A stretch of DNA of 28,778 bases from JANXXV01 sp038230275. Lineage in GTDB: Bacteria; Acidobacteriota; Terriglobia; Bryobacterales; Bryobacteraceae. The position numbers were made by a program, and so were the translations under genes. Positions 15,859 to 23,522 of the stretch are shown here, in pieces (the first letter of the stretch is position 1; the number at the start of each line of letters is the position of its first letter). Under the pieces are notes generated by a model. It did not search any database. It worked only from the letters and a program-made list of their open reading frames with translations, and was not told the origin of the DNA. Location of the stretch: positions 1 to 28,778 of the forward strand of contig JBBRNO010000082.1 in NCBI GenBank assembly GCA_038230275.1. Reading direction: 5' to 3'.

Positions 15859-17379
15859 TTACGGCGTTGGAATATCCGGTACTGTCGGCACGTTCACCCC
15901 GCCGTGCCCTTGCAGCAGTCCCTGATGCGCCGGAGCCAGAAACGGAAACCGGTCCAGGTAGTCCTTATCGTTCACTTCCACGCCCTTCGCCAGCCCAGCA
16001 GCAGGGTCACCGGCCACAATCAGACTGATCAGCACACTGTTAACATTCACCTGATTGCGGTTCGGCGCGGTCCCGCCGCCCATCCGGCGTCCATTCGGAA
16101 AACTGGAATCCAGCGCCGCGTCCAAGGTAATCACATCCCCAGTGAAACCATCCGCAATCGGAATCGGCCGGTTCAAATTGATCGCTTTGATAATGTCCAC
16201 CCGCGGGCCCTTCAGCTTGGCCACAGTTTCGCTGGAAACACCCAGCGCCTTGTAAATACCCAGCACATCCGCGTCGCGCACCAGCACCGGGTACAAAATG
16301 TCGGCCCCGAAATTGGTCACATCGCTCATTGGACTGGAATGCAGATAAAGCGTCTGCCGCTGTGTCCCCACCAGGCCCGCGTCGAACAGCGGCAAAGCGT
16401 TCCTGCCCACCTGCACGTAGTCGCCGGAACCCTTCAGTCCCGTGATGATGTTGCCGTTATCCACGGTCTGCGTTTTTTGCCGGCTGATGCTCGCCCAAAT
16501 CCGCAGCAAACTGTCAGTCGAATTGGAAAGCCCCGCGCCGTTATGCGGAATTCCGCCAGGGAATACGTCGGCCATCGGCACTTCCAACGCGATAGAAAAT
16601 ATGTTGAAGCCCGTGAACACGTCTTTCGCAGGACCCCGCCGCGCTCCGGAAATACCACCCAGATCGCCGCTGCTCAAATTCACCAGGTCGAAAATCCCCT
16701 TCTCATCCAGCTGGTAAGGATCGTCAAACTGCCCTGCAATAATCCGGCCGCCATTGGAAAGCTTCTGGATATACGTATCGACGAAGGCCTGATTGTACAG
16801 CCCCACTTCCCGGCTCGCGGCATTCCCTGAATCGTAACCAAGAAACGGCGCCAAGCCATACACAAGCCGGTCCGTCTGCGGACCATGGTTATTCGGCAGC
16901 ACCGGCAGATCCTTGCCAAGTACCAGATCGCCGTCGCCATTCTGATTGTCCGAACCCGCCACGCGCGTCACCGTCATGGTCTCGGTGCCGCCCGTCAGCT
17001 GCCAAAGGATTTCATTCCCGCCACCTACCTTATCGGTAGCCGAAGGTGGCTTTGCCGGCGTCAACGTATTGGTAAACTCCACTCGATAGACCACCCTGTC
17101 TTTGAGGCTCTCGCCCTTCCCAATGTGGAATTCATAGCGGTAACCGTTGCAAGCGCGCAGGCCCTGGTTGCCCTGGCCCGGTTCATGCAGCGGATTGAAG
17201 TCCATAATCAGATACAGTTTGTCGTGATTGGTGTTAGACACCCAGGCGAAGGTGTCGGTATTATCGGCGCAAGGCTCATTCAACACCGCCAATGCCTCTC
17301 GATGGCTCGACGCATACATCGTATTTCCGGCCACGGCAAACAGTGCAGCCGCAACTATCCCTTTGGATATTTGTTTCAT
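15859..17379 (-). CDS. DUF4331 domain protein (exported)
   Basis: A 506-residue exported protein. A signal peptide ends near GNTMYASSHREAL, and the SSHREA start of the mature chain is the hallmark of DUF4331. Next come NEPCADNTDTFAWVSNTNHDKLYLIMDFNP, a middle part with GLAPFLGYDSGNAASREVGLYNQAFVDTY, and near the end DVITLDAALDSSFPNGRRMGGG, also typical. AAGGAG lies six to seven bases before the ATG. The family is widespread in environmental bacteria, usually 450-500 residues, and of unknown function; it is often next to DUF4198 or HupE genes, as here. No paralogue is in the window. Confidence 0.9.
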   Translation of the reverse strand: MKQISKGIVAAALFAVAGNTMYASSHREALAVLNEPCADNTDTFAWVSNTNHDKLYLIMDFNPLHEPGQGNQGLRACNGYRYEFHIGKGESLKDRVVYRVEFTNTLTPAKPPSATDKVGGGNEILWQLTGGTETMTVTRVAGSDNQNGDGDLVLGKDLPVLPNNHGPQTDRLVYGLAPFLGYDSGNAASREVGLYNQAFVDTYIQKLSNGGRIIAGQFDDPYQLDEKGIFDLVNLSSGDLGGISGARRGPAKDVFTGFNIFSIALEVPMADVFPGGIPHNGAGLSNSTDSLLRIWASISRQKTQTVDNGNIITGLKGSGDYVQVGRNALPLFDAGLVGTQRQTLYLHSSPMSDVTNFGADILYPVLVRDADVLGIYKALGVSSETVAKLKGPRVDIIKAINLNRPIPIADGFTGDVITLDAALDSSFPNGRRMGGGTAPNRNQVNVNSVLISLIVAGDPAAGLAKGVEVNDKDYLDRFPFLAPAHQGLLQGHGGVNVPTVPDIPTP

Positions 17380-17535
17380 TTTTGCTCCTTGTAGATATTC
17401 GGATAGCGTTCAATAGCTCCGCGGCGGCCAGTCAGGGCTCGCCGCGATATTGAATCCAAGTTGTTCAACACTGATTATTACGACGGGGCTGAAGGTTTGG
17501 ATTGCGAATGCAACAAACTTTTCGGCCGGCGCCTG

Positions 17536-18813
17536 TCAAGGCTGGCGGTAAACTTTTCCGCCCTTCATCACGAACACCACCCTCTCGGTGGCATGCATGT
17601 CTTCCAGCGGATTCCCCGAAACCGCTACAATCTCCGCCAATTTCCCCGAAGCCAATTCGCCCCGGTCGTCCACCCCCAACAGGTCAGCGGCATTCATGGT
17701 CCCCGCGCGCAGCGAATCCAAGGCCGAAAGCCCGTTTGCCATCATCGCCGAAAATTCCTTAGCATTCTCCCCAAACGGAAGCAGCGGCGCATCCGTGCCC
17801 AAAGCAATTTTCACTCCCGCCAAAGCCGCCTTCCGCAAGCTCGCCCGAGCCAGTGGCAGCACATATTCCGCCTTCTCCCGCACCACCTTCGGCAGCGTGG
17901 ATAATTCCAGCGAGTCGCCCAATGCGGTAGTAGGAACCAAATAGGTCCCCCGCTCTTTCATCAGCCGGATCGCTTCCTCGTTCAACAAGGAGCCGTGCTC
18001 AATCGATGCCACACCAGCCTCAACTGCGGTGATAATGCCTTCCGTCCCATGCGCGTGCGCTGCCACTTTGAGTCCATGCCGCGACGCCTCCTCCACCACC
18101 GCTCGCATCTCAGCGTCGGACATTTGCTGTGCGCCCATCGGCCCTTCCATCGACATCACGCCGGCCGTAGCCGCAATCTTGATCACCCTGGCGCCATGTT
18201 TAATTTGAAAACGAGTGGCCTTCAACGCCTCCTCCACACCGTCCGCAATGCCGTATTCCGGACCAAGCTCCACCAGCCCCGTGGCAATCTTCGTCGACAT
18301 TTCCGGATCGATATGGCCGCCCGAAATAGTAATCGCATGCCCGCAAGCGATCACCCGCGGCGCATCAATCCATCCCGCATCGCTAGCCCGTGCCAGGGCT
18401 ACGCTCAACAACTCCTTCGTCAGATGCACCTGTCCCAGATCGCGCACCGTCGTAAACCCAGCCATCAGCATCTTCCGCCCGTTCGGCGCCGACCGCAAGA
18501 CTGCTTCCGCCGCCGACTCGCTAACAATCTCGGCCCGGTAATGCACAGCGTCGCTCAGCGTCAAGTGAACATGCGTATCGATGAACCCCGGCAGCAGCGT
18601 CACGTTTCCCAAATCAACGATAGCCGCGCCAGCCGGCGTGGAAACCGGATTTACGGCTGAAATATAGCCATTCGATACAACCACGGACGCCGGTGAAATC
18701 ACTCGACCGCTACGCACGTCGATCATGCGTTGCGCTCGCACCACAGTAGTCTGGGCAACCCCGAAAGACAGCAGAAAACCGCCAAAGAATAACGAAAGAA
18801 GCACGCGAGTCAT
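17536..18813 (-). CDS. Exported amidohydrolase family protein (imidazolonepropionase/prolidase-like)
   Basis: A 425-residue protein with a signal peptide (MTRVLLSLFFGGFLLSFGVAQ). It is a binuclear-metal amidohydrolase: HVH at 81-83 in GFIDTHVHL, the candidate carboxylated Lys at about 212 in HGARVIKIAATAGV, His residues in AAHAHG (253-255) and IEHG (273), and Asp341 in LGTDAP. It ends with the usual beta-sandwich strands GELASGKLAEIVAVSGNPLEDM and VFVMKGGKVYRQP. The closest characterised relatives cleave Xaa-Pro or Xaa-Arg/Lys dipeptides, so a periplasmic dipeptidase is the best guess. On the minus strand a -10-like TACACT lies seven bases before the ATG. Confidence 0.9.
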   Translation of the reverse strand: MTRVLLSLFFGGFLLSFGVAQTTVVRAQRMIDVRSGRVISPASVVVSNGYISAVNPVSTPAGAAIVDLGNVTLLPGFIDTHVHLTLSDAVHYRAEIVSESAAEAVLRSAPNGRKMLMAGFTTVRDLGQVHLTKELLSVALARASDAGWIDAPRVIACGHAITISGGHIDPEMSTKIATGLVELGPEYGIADGVEEALKATRFQIKHGARVIKIAATAGVMSMEGPMGAQQMSDAEMRAVVEEASRHGLKVAAHAHGTEGIITAVEAGVASIEHGSLLNEEAIRLMKERGTYLVPTTALGDSLELSTLPKVVREKAEYVLPLARASLRKAALAGVKIALGTDAPLLPFGENAKEFSAMMANGLSALDSLRAGTMNAADLLGVDDRGELASGKLAEIVAVSGNPLEDMHATERVVFVMKGGKVYRQP

Positions 18814-18845
18814 GTTGTTAAGTGTAGCTTGGGGTTCACCCCATC

Positions 18846-18880
18846 ATCTGCGTTAATCTGCGTGCATCTGTGGCTAATTA
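18846..18880 (+). repeat. Intergenic repeat with 10-nt period, copy B
   Basis: Three tandem 10-nt units ATCTGCGTTA, ATCTGCGTGC and ATCTGTGGCT are followed by AATTA. It matches copy A at 10211-10245 in order, period and ending, including the GG in the third unit only. Confidence 0.8.
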
Positions 18881-18970
18881 TTAATGCCGCGGATCAACTG
18901 CAAGCCCCAAACAAACTGCCTGACCGGTGAAACACACAACCCGCGCAGAAAATAGCTCTCAAGCCGACAG

Positions 18971-18998
18971 CCCCCCACCCCCACCGCCACCCCCACCC
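18971..18998 (-). other. Putative G-quadruplex motif
   Basis: On the minus strand this stretch has four G-tracts of at least three (GGGGGG, GGGGG, GGGGG, GGG) with loops of T, a seven-base segment and T, meeting the usual G3+N1-7 rule. It lies about 160 bases upstream of the amidohydrolase on its coding strand and on the template strand for the downstream HhH gene region. Confidence 0.5.
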
Positions 18999-19191
18999 GA
19001 ATTTCGTTCTGTTCAGCAAAATCCCCCAAACCCCACTCACCAGGACATAGAACGGGTCCACATTCGCATGTCCGGCGCCGAATTCGACTGCTTCCGAAAC
19101 GAAGTCACCGCCCCCTCCATCATTAAATTCCCGTTAACCGCGTACACCACGGGTCGTCGATGCGCATACAATCACCTGTAAGGAGAAAACA

Positions 19192-19527
19192 ATGAAAGCT
19201 CTCAGACTACTACTGGTAACCGTGTTCAGCGTTGCGCTAGCGATGGCGCAGGCTCCGGCGGCCGCGAAATCCAAGGCAACCGACGCCAAAGCCTCCATGG
19301 AAAAGAAGGCAGGCGCAAAGAAAGCTGCCGCCAAGGCAGACTTGCTTGACCTCAACTCAGCGACGGAAGCTCAACTGAAAGCCCTTCCGGGAATCGGCGA
19401 CGCTTATGCGCCGAAGATCATCGCCGGCCGCCCCTATAACGGCAAAGACGATTTGGTCCAGAAGAAGATCATCCCCGCAGCCACCTACGCCAAAATCAAA
19501 AACCTGGTCATCGCCAAACAGAAGTAG
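19192..19527 (+). CDS. Exported helix-hairpin-helix (ComEA-like) protein
   Basis: A 111-residue protein: signal peptide (MKALRLLLVTVFSVALAMAQA), a Lys/Ala-rich linker to about residue 48, and a helix-hairpin-helix domain DLNSATEAQLKALPGIGDAYAPKII at about 53-77. The rest, KDDLVQKKIIPAATYAKIKNLV, is the second HhH element as in ComEA and in many small secreted acidobacterial proteins. GGAG lies seven bases before the ATG. A DNA-binding role at the cell surface, as for ComEA in transformation, is possible, but the family is also used for protein contacts, and no com genes are nearby. Confidence 0.88.
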   Translation: MKALRLLLVTVFSVALAMAQAPAAAKSKATDAKASMEKKAGAKKAAAKADLLDLNSATEAQLKALPGIGDAYAPKIIAGRPYNGKDDLVQKKIIPAATYAKIKNLVIAKQK

Positions 19528-19545
19528 GTGATAAAATCGAAGCAG

Positions 19546-19965
19546 ATGGCTGAAAAAGTTCTTACACCGAAGGAGCCCAAAACGCCGTTTCGCGTCTGGG
19601 CTCCCGTCGTTGCCCTGGCGTGGTTGATCCCGGGCGGCGGCCACTTCCTGCAGAAACGGCCGAACCGTGGCGCTCTCCTGTTGTTCTCGGTAGCCGCCAT
19701 GTTCTTTTTTGGCCTCGTCATGCGCGGCCCGCTCTTCCAGCCGCAAGGTGGCGATCTGTTAACCACCATCATCTATTGCGGTGGCTATATCGCCCCCATC
19801 TTCTCGGGCGCTGTCTATGGACTGACCTCCGCCTTCGGCTATAGCCAGCCGGATGTCGCTGGGCACGTTCACGATTATGGAACCAAGTTCCTAGTCGCCG
19901 CCGGACTGCTCAACGTGCTAGCCATCGTGGATGCCTACGAGATCGCAACGGGGAAAAAGGACTAA
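19546..19965 (+). CDS. Membrane protein, DUF6677-like
   Basis: A 139-residue protein with three to four membrane segments: WAPVVALAWLIPGGGHFLQ at about 17-35, GALLLFSVAAMFFFGLVM, LLTTIIYCGGYIAPIFSG and FLVAAGLLNVLAIVDAYEIA. The IPGGGHF turn and the ending NVLAIVDAYEIATGKK recall the DUF6677/TM2-like small membrane proteins common in acidobacteria; I am fairly but not fully sure of the family. The ATG at 19546 is preferred; a GTG at 19528 directly after the previous stop is possible. It is in one operon with the small membrane gene that follows (one-base overlap). Confidence 0.75.
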   Translation: MAEKVLTPKEPKTPFRVWAPVVALAWLIPGGGHFLQKRPNRGALLLFSVAAMFFFGLVMRGPLFQPQGGDLLTTIIYCGGYIAPIFSGAVYGLTSAFGYSQPDVAGHVHDYGTKFLVAAGLLNVLAIVDAYEIATGKKD

Positions 19966-20150
19966 TGCCGAAAATCAACCTGACCCACTTCGAAGCAGCC
20001 ATCCTGTTCGCCCTCTTCACGTCAATCGTTCTCGGCGTAGTCACCAAGAAGACAGACCGCGAGCGCCTGCAATACGGCCTCTACTGTTTCGGATGCTTCG
20101 TTGGAACGGTGTTCGGTCTAGGCTGGCTGATGTATCTCGGCCACGGTTAG
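19965..20150 (+). CDS. Small membrane protein, unknown function
   Basis: A 61-residue protein with two membrane segments (FEAAILFALFTSIVLGVV and YGLYCFGCFVGTVFGLGWLMYL) around a short basic loop (TKKTDRERLQ). Its ATG overlaps the stop codon of the preceding membrane protein gene by one base (TAATG), so it is translationally coupled and probably works with it. I do not recognise the family. Confidence 0.8.
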   Translation: MPKINLTHFEAAILFALFTSIVLGVVTKKTDRERLQYGLYCFGCFVGTVFGLGWLMYLGHG

Positions 20151-20158
20151 CGCACGTC

Positions 20159-21082
20159 CTATTTGCACTTGCCGGTGCAGATAATCTCTTCCACTTTTTG
20201 CGCATTCCCCAGCCGGTTCGGGTCGGAAGCCAACGGCCTGCGTACGCTGATCCGTTCCACCGCTCCATTGGCCGTCGGCGTTTTCTCGATCAGTTGCTGC
20301 TCCCGCAGTTGCGGTTGCCCGGTGCCCACCCGGCCAGCCTGCGTGCCCTCAAACACGTCCACCTCTTTCTGATTACTGCCAGCCACTTCTTTGCTCACCG
20401 TCTGCCGGATCAACTGCATCCCCGCCGCTCCAATCTCGTACGTCGCCACGTTCTCCACCGTGCGCCCACCTGAAACCGTCTTCTCCAGCACCTGCTTGGC
20501 GGCTTCCCCAAAGCGTCCATTGGTGTCGCGCCGCGAAACGCTCGAGTTCTGGCTAACGCTGCCATCCGCCGTCTCCCGCTTGACCACTTCCTTGCGCTCC
20601 ACCACCTCCAGGGACCCGTTCAACGTAGGCCGCTCCACGATGGTGCTTGAACTCGTAGTATCCCCGCTCTTCTTCGAATCGGTAACAGTCCGTTCGGCCA
20701 CCGAATAGTTGCCGTTCAAATCGGCCCGCAACACTGACGTTGCCATATTCACGCTGCCGTCGGCGTTCTTCCGTTCTTCGATGTGAACCTTCTCAGCCGG
20801 ACCCGGCCTGCCGTTGGCGTCGTACCGTTTCACCACCCGCTCAATGACCTTCACGCCCCCGGAATCGCTGACCACTTTGTCCTCAACGCTCTCCACCGGA
20901 ACACTGCGCCCATTCAAGCTCCGCACCGTCTCGATCCGGTCCGCCGATCCCGGCGACTGGTTCACCAGCGAACTGGCGCCTTCCACACGCCGGCCATTAA
21001 TGTCGAACGTGCCGCTGGAAATGGCAGTCTGTTGGGCAAAGCTCAGTCCTGCGGCAACGAAAACAGCGGCAATGGTTCTCAC
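20159..21082 (-). CDS. Exported protein with seven-fold NG-containing repeats of about 33 residues
   Basis: A 307-residue protein with a signal peptide (MRTIAAVFVAAGLSFAQ) starting at a GTG; an in-frame stop lies three codons upstream, so no earlier start exists. Asn-Gly turns occur at 29, 57, 90, 123, 155, 188 and 272, the middle five with a spacing of 33, 33, 32 and 33 residues. Units read as strand-turn-strand, for example RYDANGRPGPAEKVHIEER and RADLNGNYSVAERTV, with ADGS halfway. This suggests a beta-solenoid or beta-hairpin repeat outside the cytoplasm. The mature end is CTGKCK, which could form a disulfide. I do not recognise the family. It converges with the small membrane gene eight bases away. 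Confidence 0.75.
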   Translation of the reverse strand: MRTIAAVFVAAGLSFAQQTAISSGTFDINGRRVEGASSLVNQSPGSADRIETVRSLNGRSVPVESVEDKVVSDSGGVKVIERVVKRYDANGRPGPAEKVHIEERKNADGSVNMATSVLRADLNGNYSVAERTVTDSKKSGDTTSSSTIVERPTLNGSLEVVERKEVVKRETADGSVSQNSSVSRRDTNGRFGEAAKQVLEKTVSGGRTVENVATYEIGAAGMQLIRQTVSKEVAGSNQKEVDVFEGTQAGRVGTGQPQLREQQLIEKTPTANGAVERISVRRPLASDPNRLGNAQKVEEIICTGKCK

Positions 21083-21131
21083 CTCTCCAGCCTATTCCGT
21101 ACCGGGCCTGTGTTTCAAGCGGGGGAAACCC

Positions 21132-21854
21132 TTAGACCTGACCCGAAATCTCCCGCAGGACAGCGGGCTGCAAACAATCCTCTTCCCGCACAATCCGCCC
21201 ATCCTCCAGCGTGATCATCCGGTCCGCTTCCGCGCCGAACACCGTGTTATGCGTGGTCAACAGGATCGCCAGCCCTTCCTCTGCAGCCAACCGTTTGAAC
21301 AACGCGATAATCGACTCGCCGGTCACCTTATCCAGATTTCCCGTAGGTTCATCCGCCACCAGAATCTGCGGGCTCACCATCAGCGCCCGGGCGATGGCGA
21401 CCCGCTGCATTTGCCCACCCGAAAGCTCTCGCGGCAGATGGCTAGCCCGGTCGCTCAACCCAACGGCCTTCAAAACCTCTAAGGTGTTCCGCCGATCCGC
21501 CCGCAAACCCAGAAACATCAGCGGCAGCTCGACATTCTCAGTAACTGTCAGCGTGGGCAGTAACGAAAACTGCTGAAAGACGAATCCCAAAACGCCGCGC
21601 CGCACCTCCACCAGCTGGTCCTCCGACAAACCGGCAACTGACTTCCCGGCCACCGTTAGCGTGCCCTCCGTCGGTGCGTCCAGGCAGGAAAGCAGATTGA
21701 TCAGCGTAGTCTTCCCAGATCCGGATGGCCCCAAAATAGCCACAATCTCGCCCCGGCGTATGGAGATGTCCACACCGTCCAGCGCCTTCACGGTCTCGCT
21801 TCCCCGCTGGTAGTACCGCTTCAACCCATATCCCTCGATGATGAAGTCGTTCAT
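21132..21854 (-). CDS. ABC transporter ATP-binding protein, MacB/LolD type
   Basis: A 240-residue ATPase with Walker A GPSGSGKT at 42-49, Q-loop FVFQQFSLLP at 91-100, signature LSGGQMQRV at 144-152, Walker B ILVADEPTGNLD at 164-175 and the switch His in LLTTHN. The LolD/MacB features (DEPTGNLD, TLTVTENVELPL) are clear. The ATG at 21854 is used, with a GGGGGG Shine-Dalgarno run seven bases upstream, two bases after the permease stop. It is the last gene of the six-gene operon starting at 25668 and energises the permease encoded just upstream. Confidence 0.95.
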   Translation of the reverse strand: MNDFIIEGYGLKRYYQRGSETVKALDGVDISIRRGEIVAILGPSGSGKTTLINLLSCLDAPTEGTLTVAGKSVAGLSEDQLVEVRRGVLGFVFQQFSLLPTLTVTENVELPLMFLGLRADRRNTLEVLKAVGLSDRASHLPRELSGGQMQRVAIARALMVSPQILVADEPTGNLDKVTGESIIALFKRLAAEEGLAILLTTHNTVFGAEADRMITLEDGRIVREEDCLQPAVLREISGQV

Positions 21855-21856
21855 GA

Positions 21857-23140
21857 TCAACCCCCCTTATTGATTGCTTCCACCGGCCGCATGGACGAAG
21901 CCCGCCAAGCTGGATAAAGCCCGCCAAAAAATCCCAGCACCACCGCTCCCAACACCGCGTATCCAATCACAGCCGGCGTAATCTGTACGATCGATCCCGA
22001 CACGCCCAGATCGGCCATCGCCTTGATAGCACGCTCCACCAATCCCGAGCCGACAATCGCCATCGCCGAACCAACCACCGCGCCCACCAGGCAGATCATC
22101 ACCGTCTCCAGCCAGATCAGTTGGAAGATCGAACCGCGCCGCGCGCCCAGCGCCTTCATGATTCCGATCTCCGAGGTGCGTTCATAGACGCTCATCAGAA
22201 TCGTGTTGATGACGCCGATCAGCGCCACGATCACCGCGATCACGGCCACCGCGGCGATCATCGTCTGCGCCGTCGCCACCAGGCTCACCAGCGTGTTCTT
22301 CACTTGCTGCAAGCCCACCACTTGCACCTCCGGCAGCTTCAACCAGCGCGTCTCGAACTCGCGCATCTTGAGCGCGTTGAACTGCTTTAGCTTGATGCCC
22401 AGAATCGTCAACTGCCCCGGCCTGCCGAAATACCCGCGGGCAACGTCAATCGGCAGGAAGACCGTGCCGTCGTCCTGGGTTCCAGTCCGCTCCAGCACCC
22501 CCACAACTTTGAACTCATGCATCTCGGCATCGGGTCTACCGGCGGGCGTAATCGAGGCATAGAAACTGTCCCCAACCTTCCGCTGTTCATACTCGGCAGC
22601 CTCAAAGCCAAGCACCACTTCACTCTTGCTGTCCGGTGAGAACCACCGGCCACCGTCATACCCGGCGCCTTTCTTGAAGGCGATCCACGGTTTCATCACC
22701 AGATAGCTCGGTGCATCAATGCCGCTGATGATGGAGAAGTTGCTAGCGCCCGCATCGTCCCGGATACCGCTGCCTTGCTTCTGCGCCACCCCCACAAAGA
22801 TCGGCGTAATGCTCTCAATGTCCGCATCGTTCCTGACTTTCTCGTAGGTGTCCGCTGGCAGGTACAGCAACCCCGTGCCGCCCTTCAACATCATCGTCGC
22901 CGCCTCATAGGGGCAGCCCTTTGCCATGATCATCACCTGAAATCCCAGCATGTCGATGCTCTTATCGATGGCCCCGCGGTAGCCCAGCATGAAGCCGCCC
23001 AGCGAGACAGCCACCGTCACCGCAAGCGCCACGCCCGCCACCGTCAATCCGGTCCGCACCGGCCGCCTGCGCAGGTTCTTGATCGCCAGCGCGAAGTAGC
23101 GCCGCAGTACAAATGGGTCCGTCTGTGTGCTCTTAGTCAT
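21857..23140 (-). CDS. FtsX/MacB-type ABC transporter permease
   Basis: A 427-residue permease. An N-terminal cytoplasmic segment (YFALAIKNLRRRPVRTGLTVAGVALAV at about 15-41) leads into the first membrane helix, followed by a large periplasmic MacB_PCD domain (about 55-290) and three C-terminal helices in the FtsX domain with SVYERTSEIGIMKALGARRGSI and the ending YPAWRASSMRPVEAINKGG. The start at 23140 has GAGG in the preceding stop region; the longer frame to 23215 overlaps the upstream gene. The periplasmic domain has a Cys in MIMAKGCPYEAATMM near residue 75, uncommon for the family. No MacA-like adaptor is encoded in the operon. Confidence 0.93.
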   Translation of the reverse strand: MTKSTQTDPFVLRRYFALAIKNLRRRPVRTGLTVAGVALAVTVAVSLGGFMLGYRGAIDKSIDMLGFQVMIMAKGCPYEAATMMLKGGTGLLYLPADTYEKVRNDADIESITPIFVGVAQKQGSGIRDDAGASNFSIISGIDAPSYLVMKPWIAFKKGAGYDGGRWFSPDSKSEVVLGFEAAEYEQRKVGDSFYASITPAGRPDAEMHEFKVVGVLERTGTQDDGTVFLPIDVARGYFGRPGQLTILGIKLKQFNALKMREFETRWLKLPEVQVVGLQQVKNTLVSLVATAQTMIAAVAVIAVIVALIGVINTILMSVYERTSEIGIMKALGARRGSIFQLIWLETVMICLVGAVVGSAMAIVGSGLVERAIKAMADLGVSGSIVQITPAVIGYAVLGAVVLGFFGGLYPAWRASSMRPVEAINKGG

Positions 23141-23147
23141 CGAAGCC

Positions 23148-23519
23148 TCAATTGAATTCCACACCGCTCGCCACCAACTGATAACCATCGCCGTGCGCGG
23201 CAATCTGCCCCTCAACGCGGGCTGTATGTCCCTCTCTCATCGGAGCCGTCATCGCAATCGGCTCCAAATCAACTCGCAGCAGTTCCTTTCCGGAAGGAAG
23301 GTAGAAGAAGCAGCCCATCGCTTTGCATTGCTGCCGGATGGTGCCCTCCACTGCCACCGTTTTCCCCAGGAATTCCTTGGGCCGCTCAACCAGCTCCGTC
23401 ACCGATGCCTTCGGTGCTCCAATGAATGCGCCGTATTGAGTCGGCACTTGCATCGCCCGCCAGATGAAGTACCCGCCGCCAACCAGTGTTAATCCGCAAA
23501 GTGCCAGTATTGTTCGCAT
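23148..23519 (-). CDS. Exported or membrane-anchored OB-fold protein, DUF4920-like
   Basis: A 123-residue protein with an N-terminal membrane anchor or signal (ILALCGLTLVGGGYFIW). The soluble part has the DUF4920-type OB-fold sequence: ELVERPKEFLGKTVAVEGTIRQQCKAMGCFFYLPSG, in which Cys65 and Cys70 (Cx4C) are the conserved pair of that family, then GHTARVEGQIAAHGDGYQLVASGVEF. DUF4920 proteins sit in the periplasm and are suspected to bind metal or take part in redox. AAGGA lies seven bases before the ATG, inside the end of the upstream gene; the gap to that gene is three bases. Confidence 0.75.
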   Translation of the reverse strand: MRTILALCGLTLVGGGYFIWRAMQVPTQYGAFIGAPKASVTELVERPKEFLGKTVAVEGTIRQQCKAMGCFFYLPSGKELLRVDLEPIAMTAPMREGHTARVEGQIAAHGDGYQLVASGVEFN

Positions 23520-23522
23520 AAA

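Larger units (their letters stand above)
18814..19191. other. Intergenic region with repeat copy, G4 motif and promoters
   Basis: A 378-base gap between divergent genes. It contains a 12-base near-palindrome GGGGTTCACCCC (18831-18842) before the amidohydrolase start, repeat copy B (18846-18880), a C-run (18971-18998), and a TACAAT -10-like element (19167-19172) for the downstream gene. An 84-codon open frame across it encodes nine prolines in a row and looks accidental. Confidence 0.6.

Noticed and set aside
18927..19181. 84-codon open frame with nine consecutive prolines
   Set aside because: The prolines come from the C-run that forms the G4 motif, there is no ribosome-binding site, and the rest has no family resemblance.
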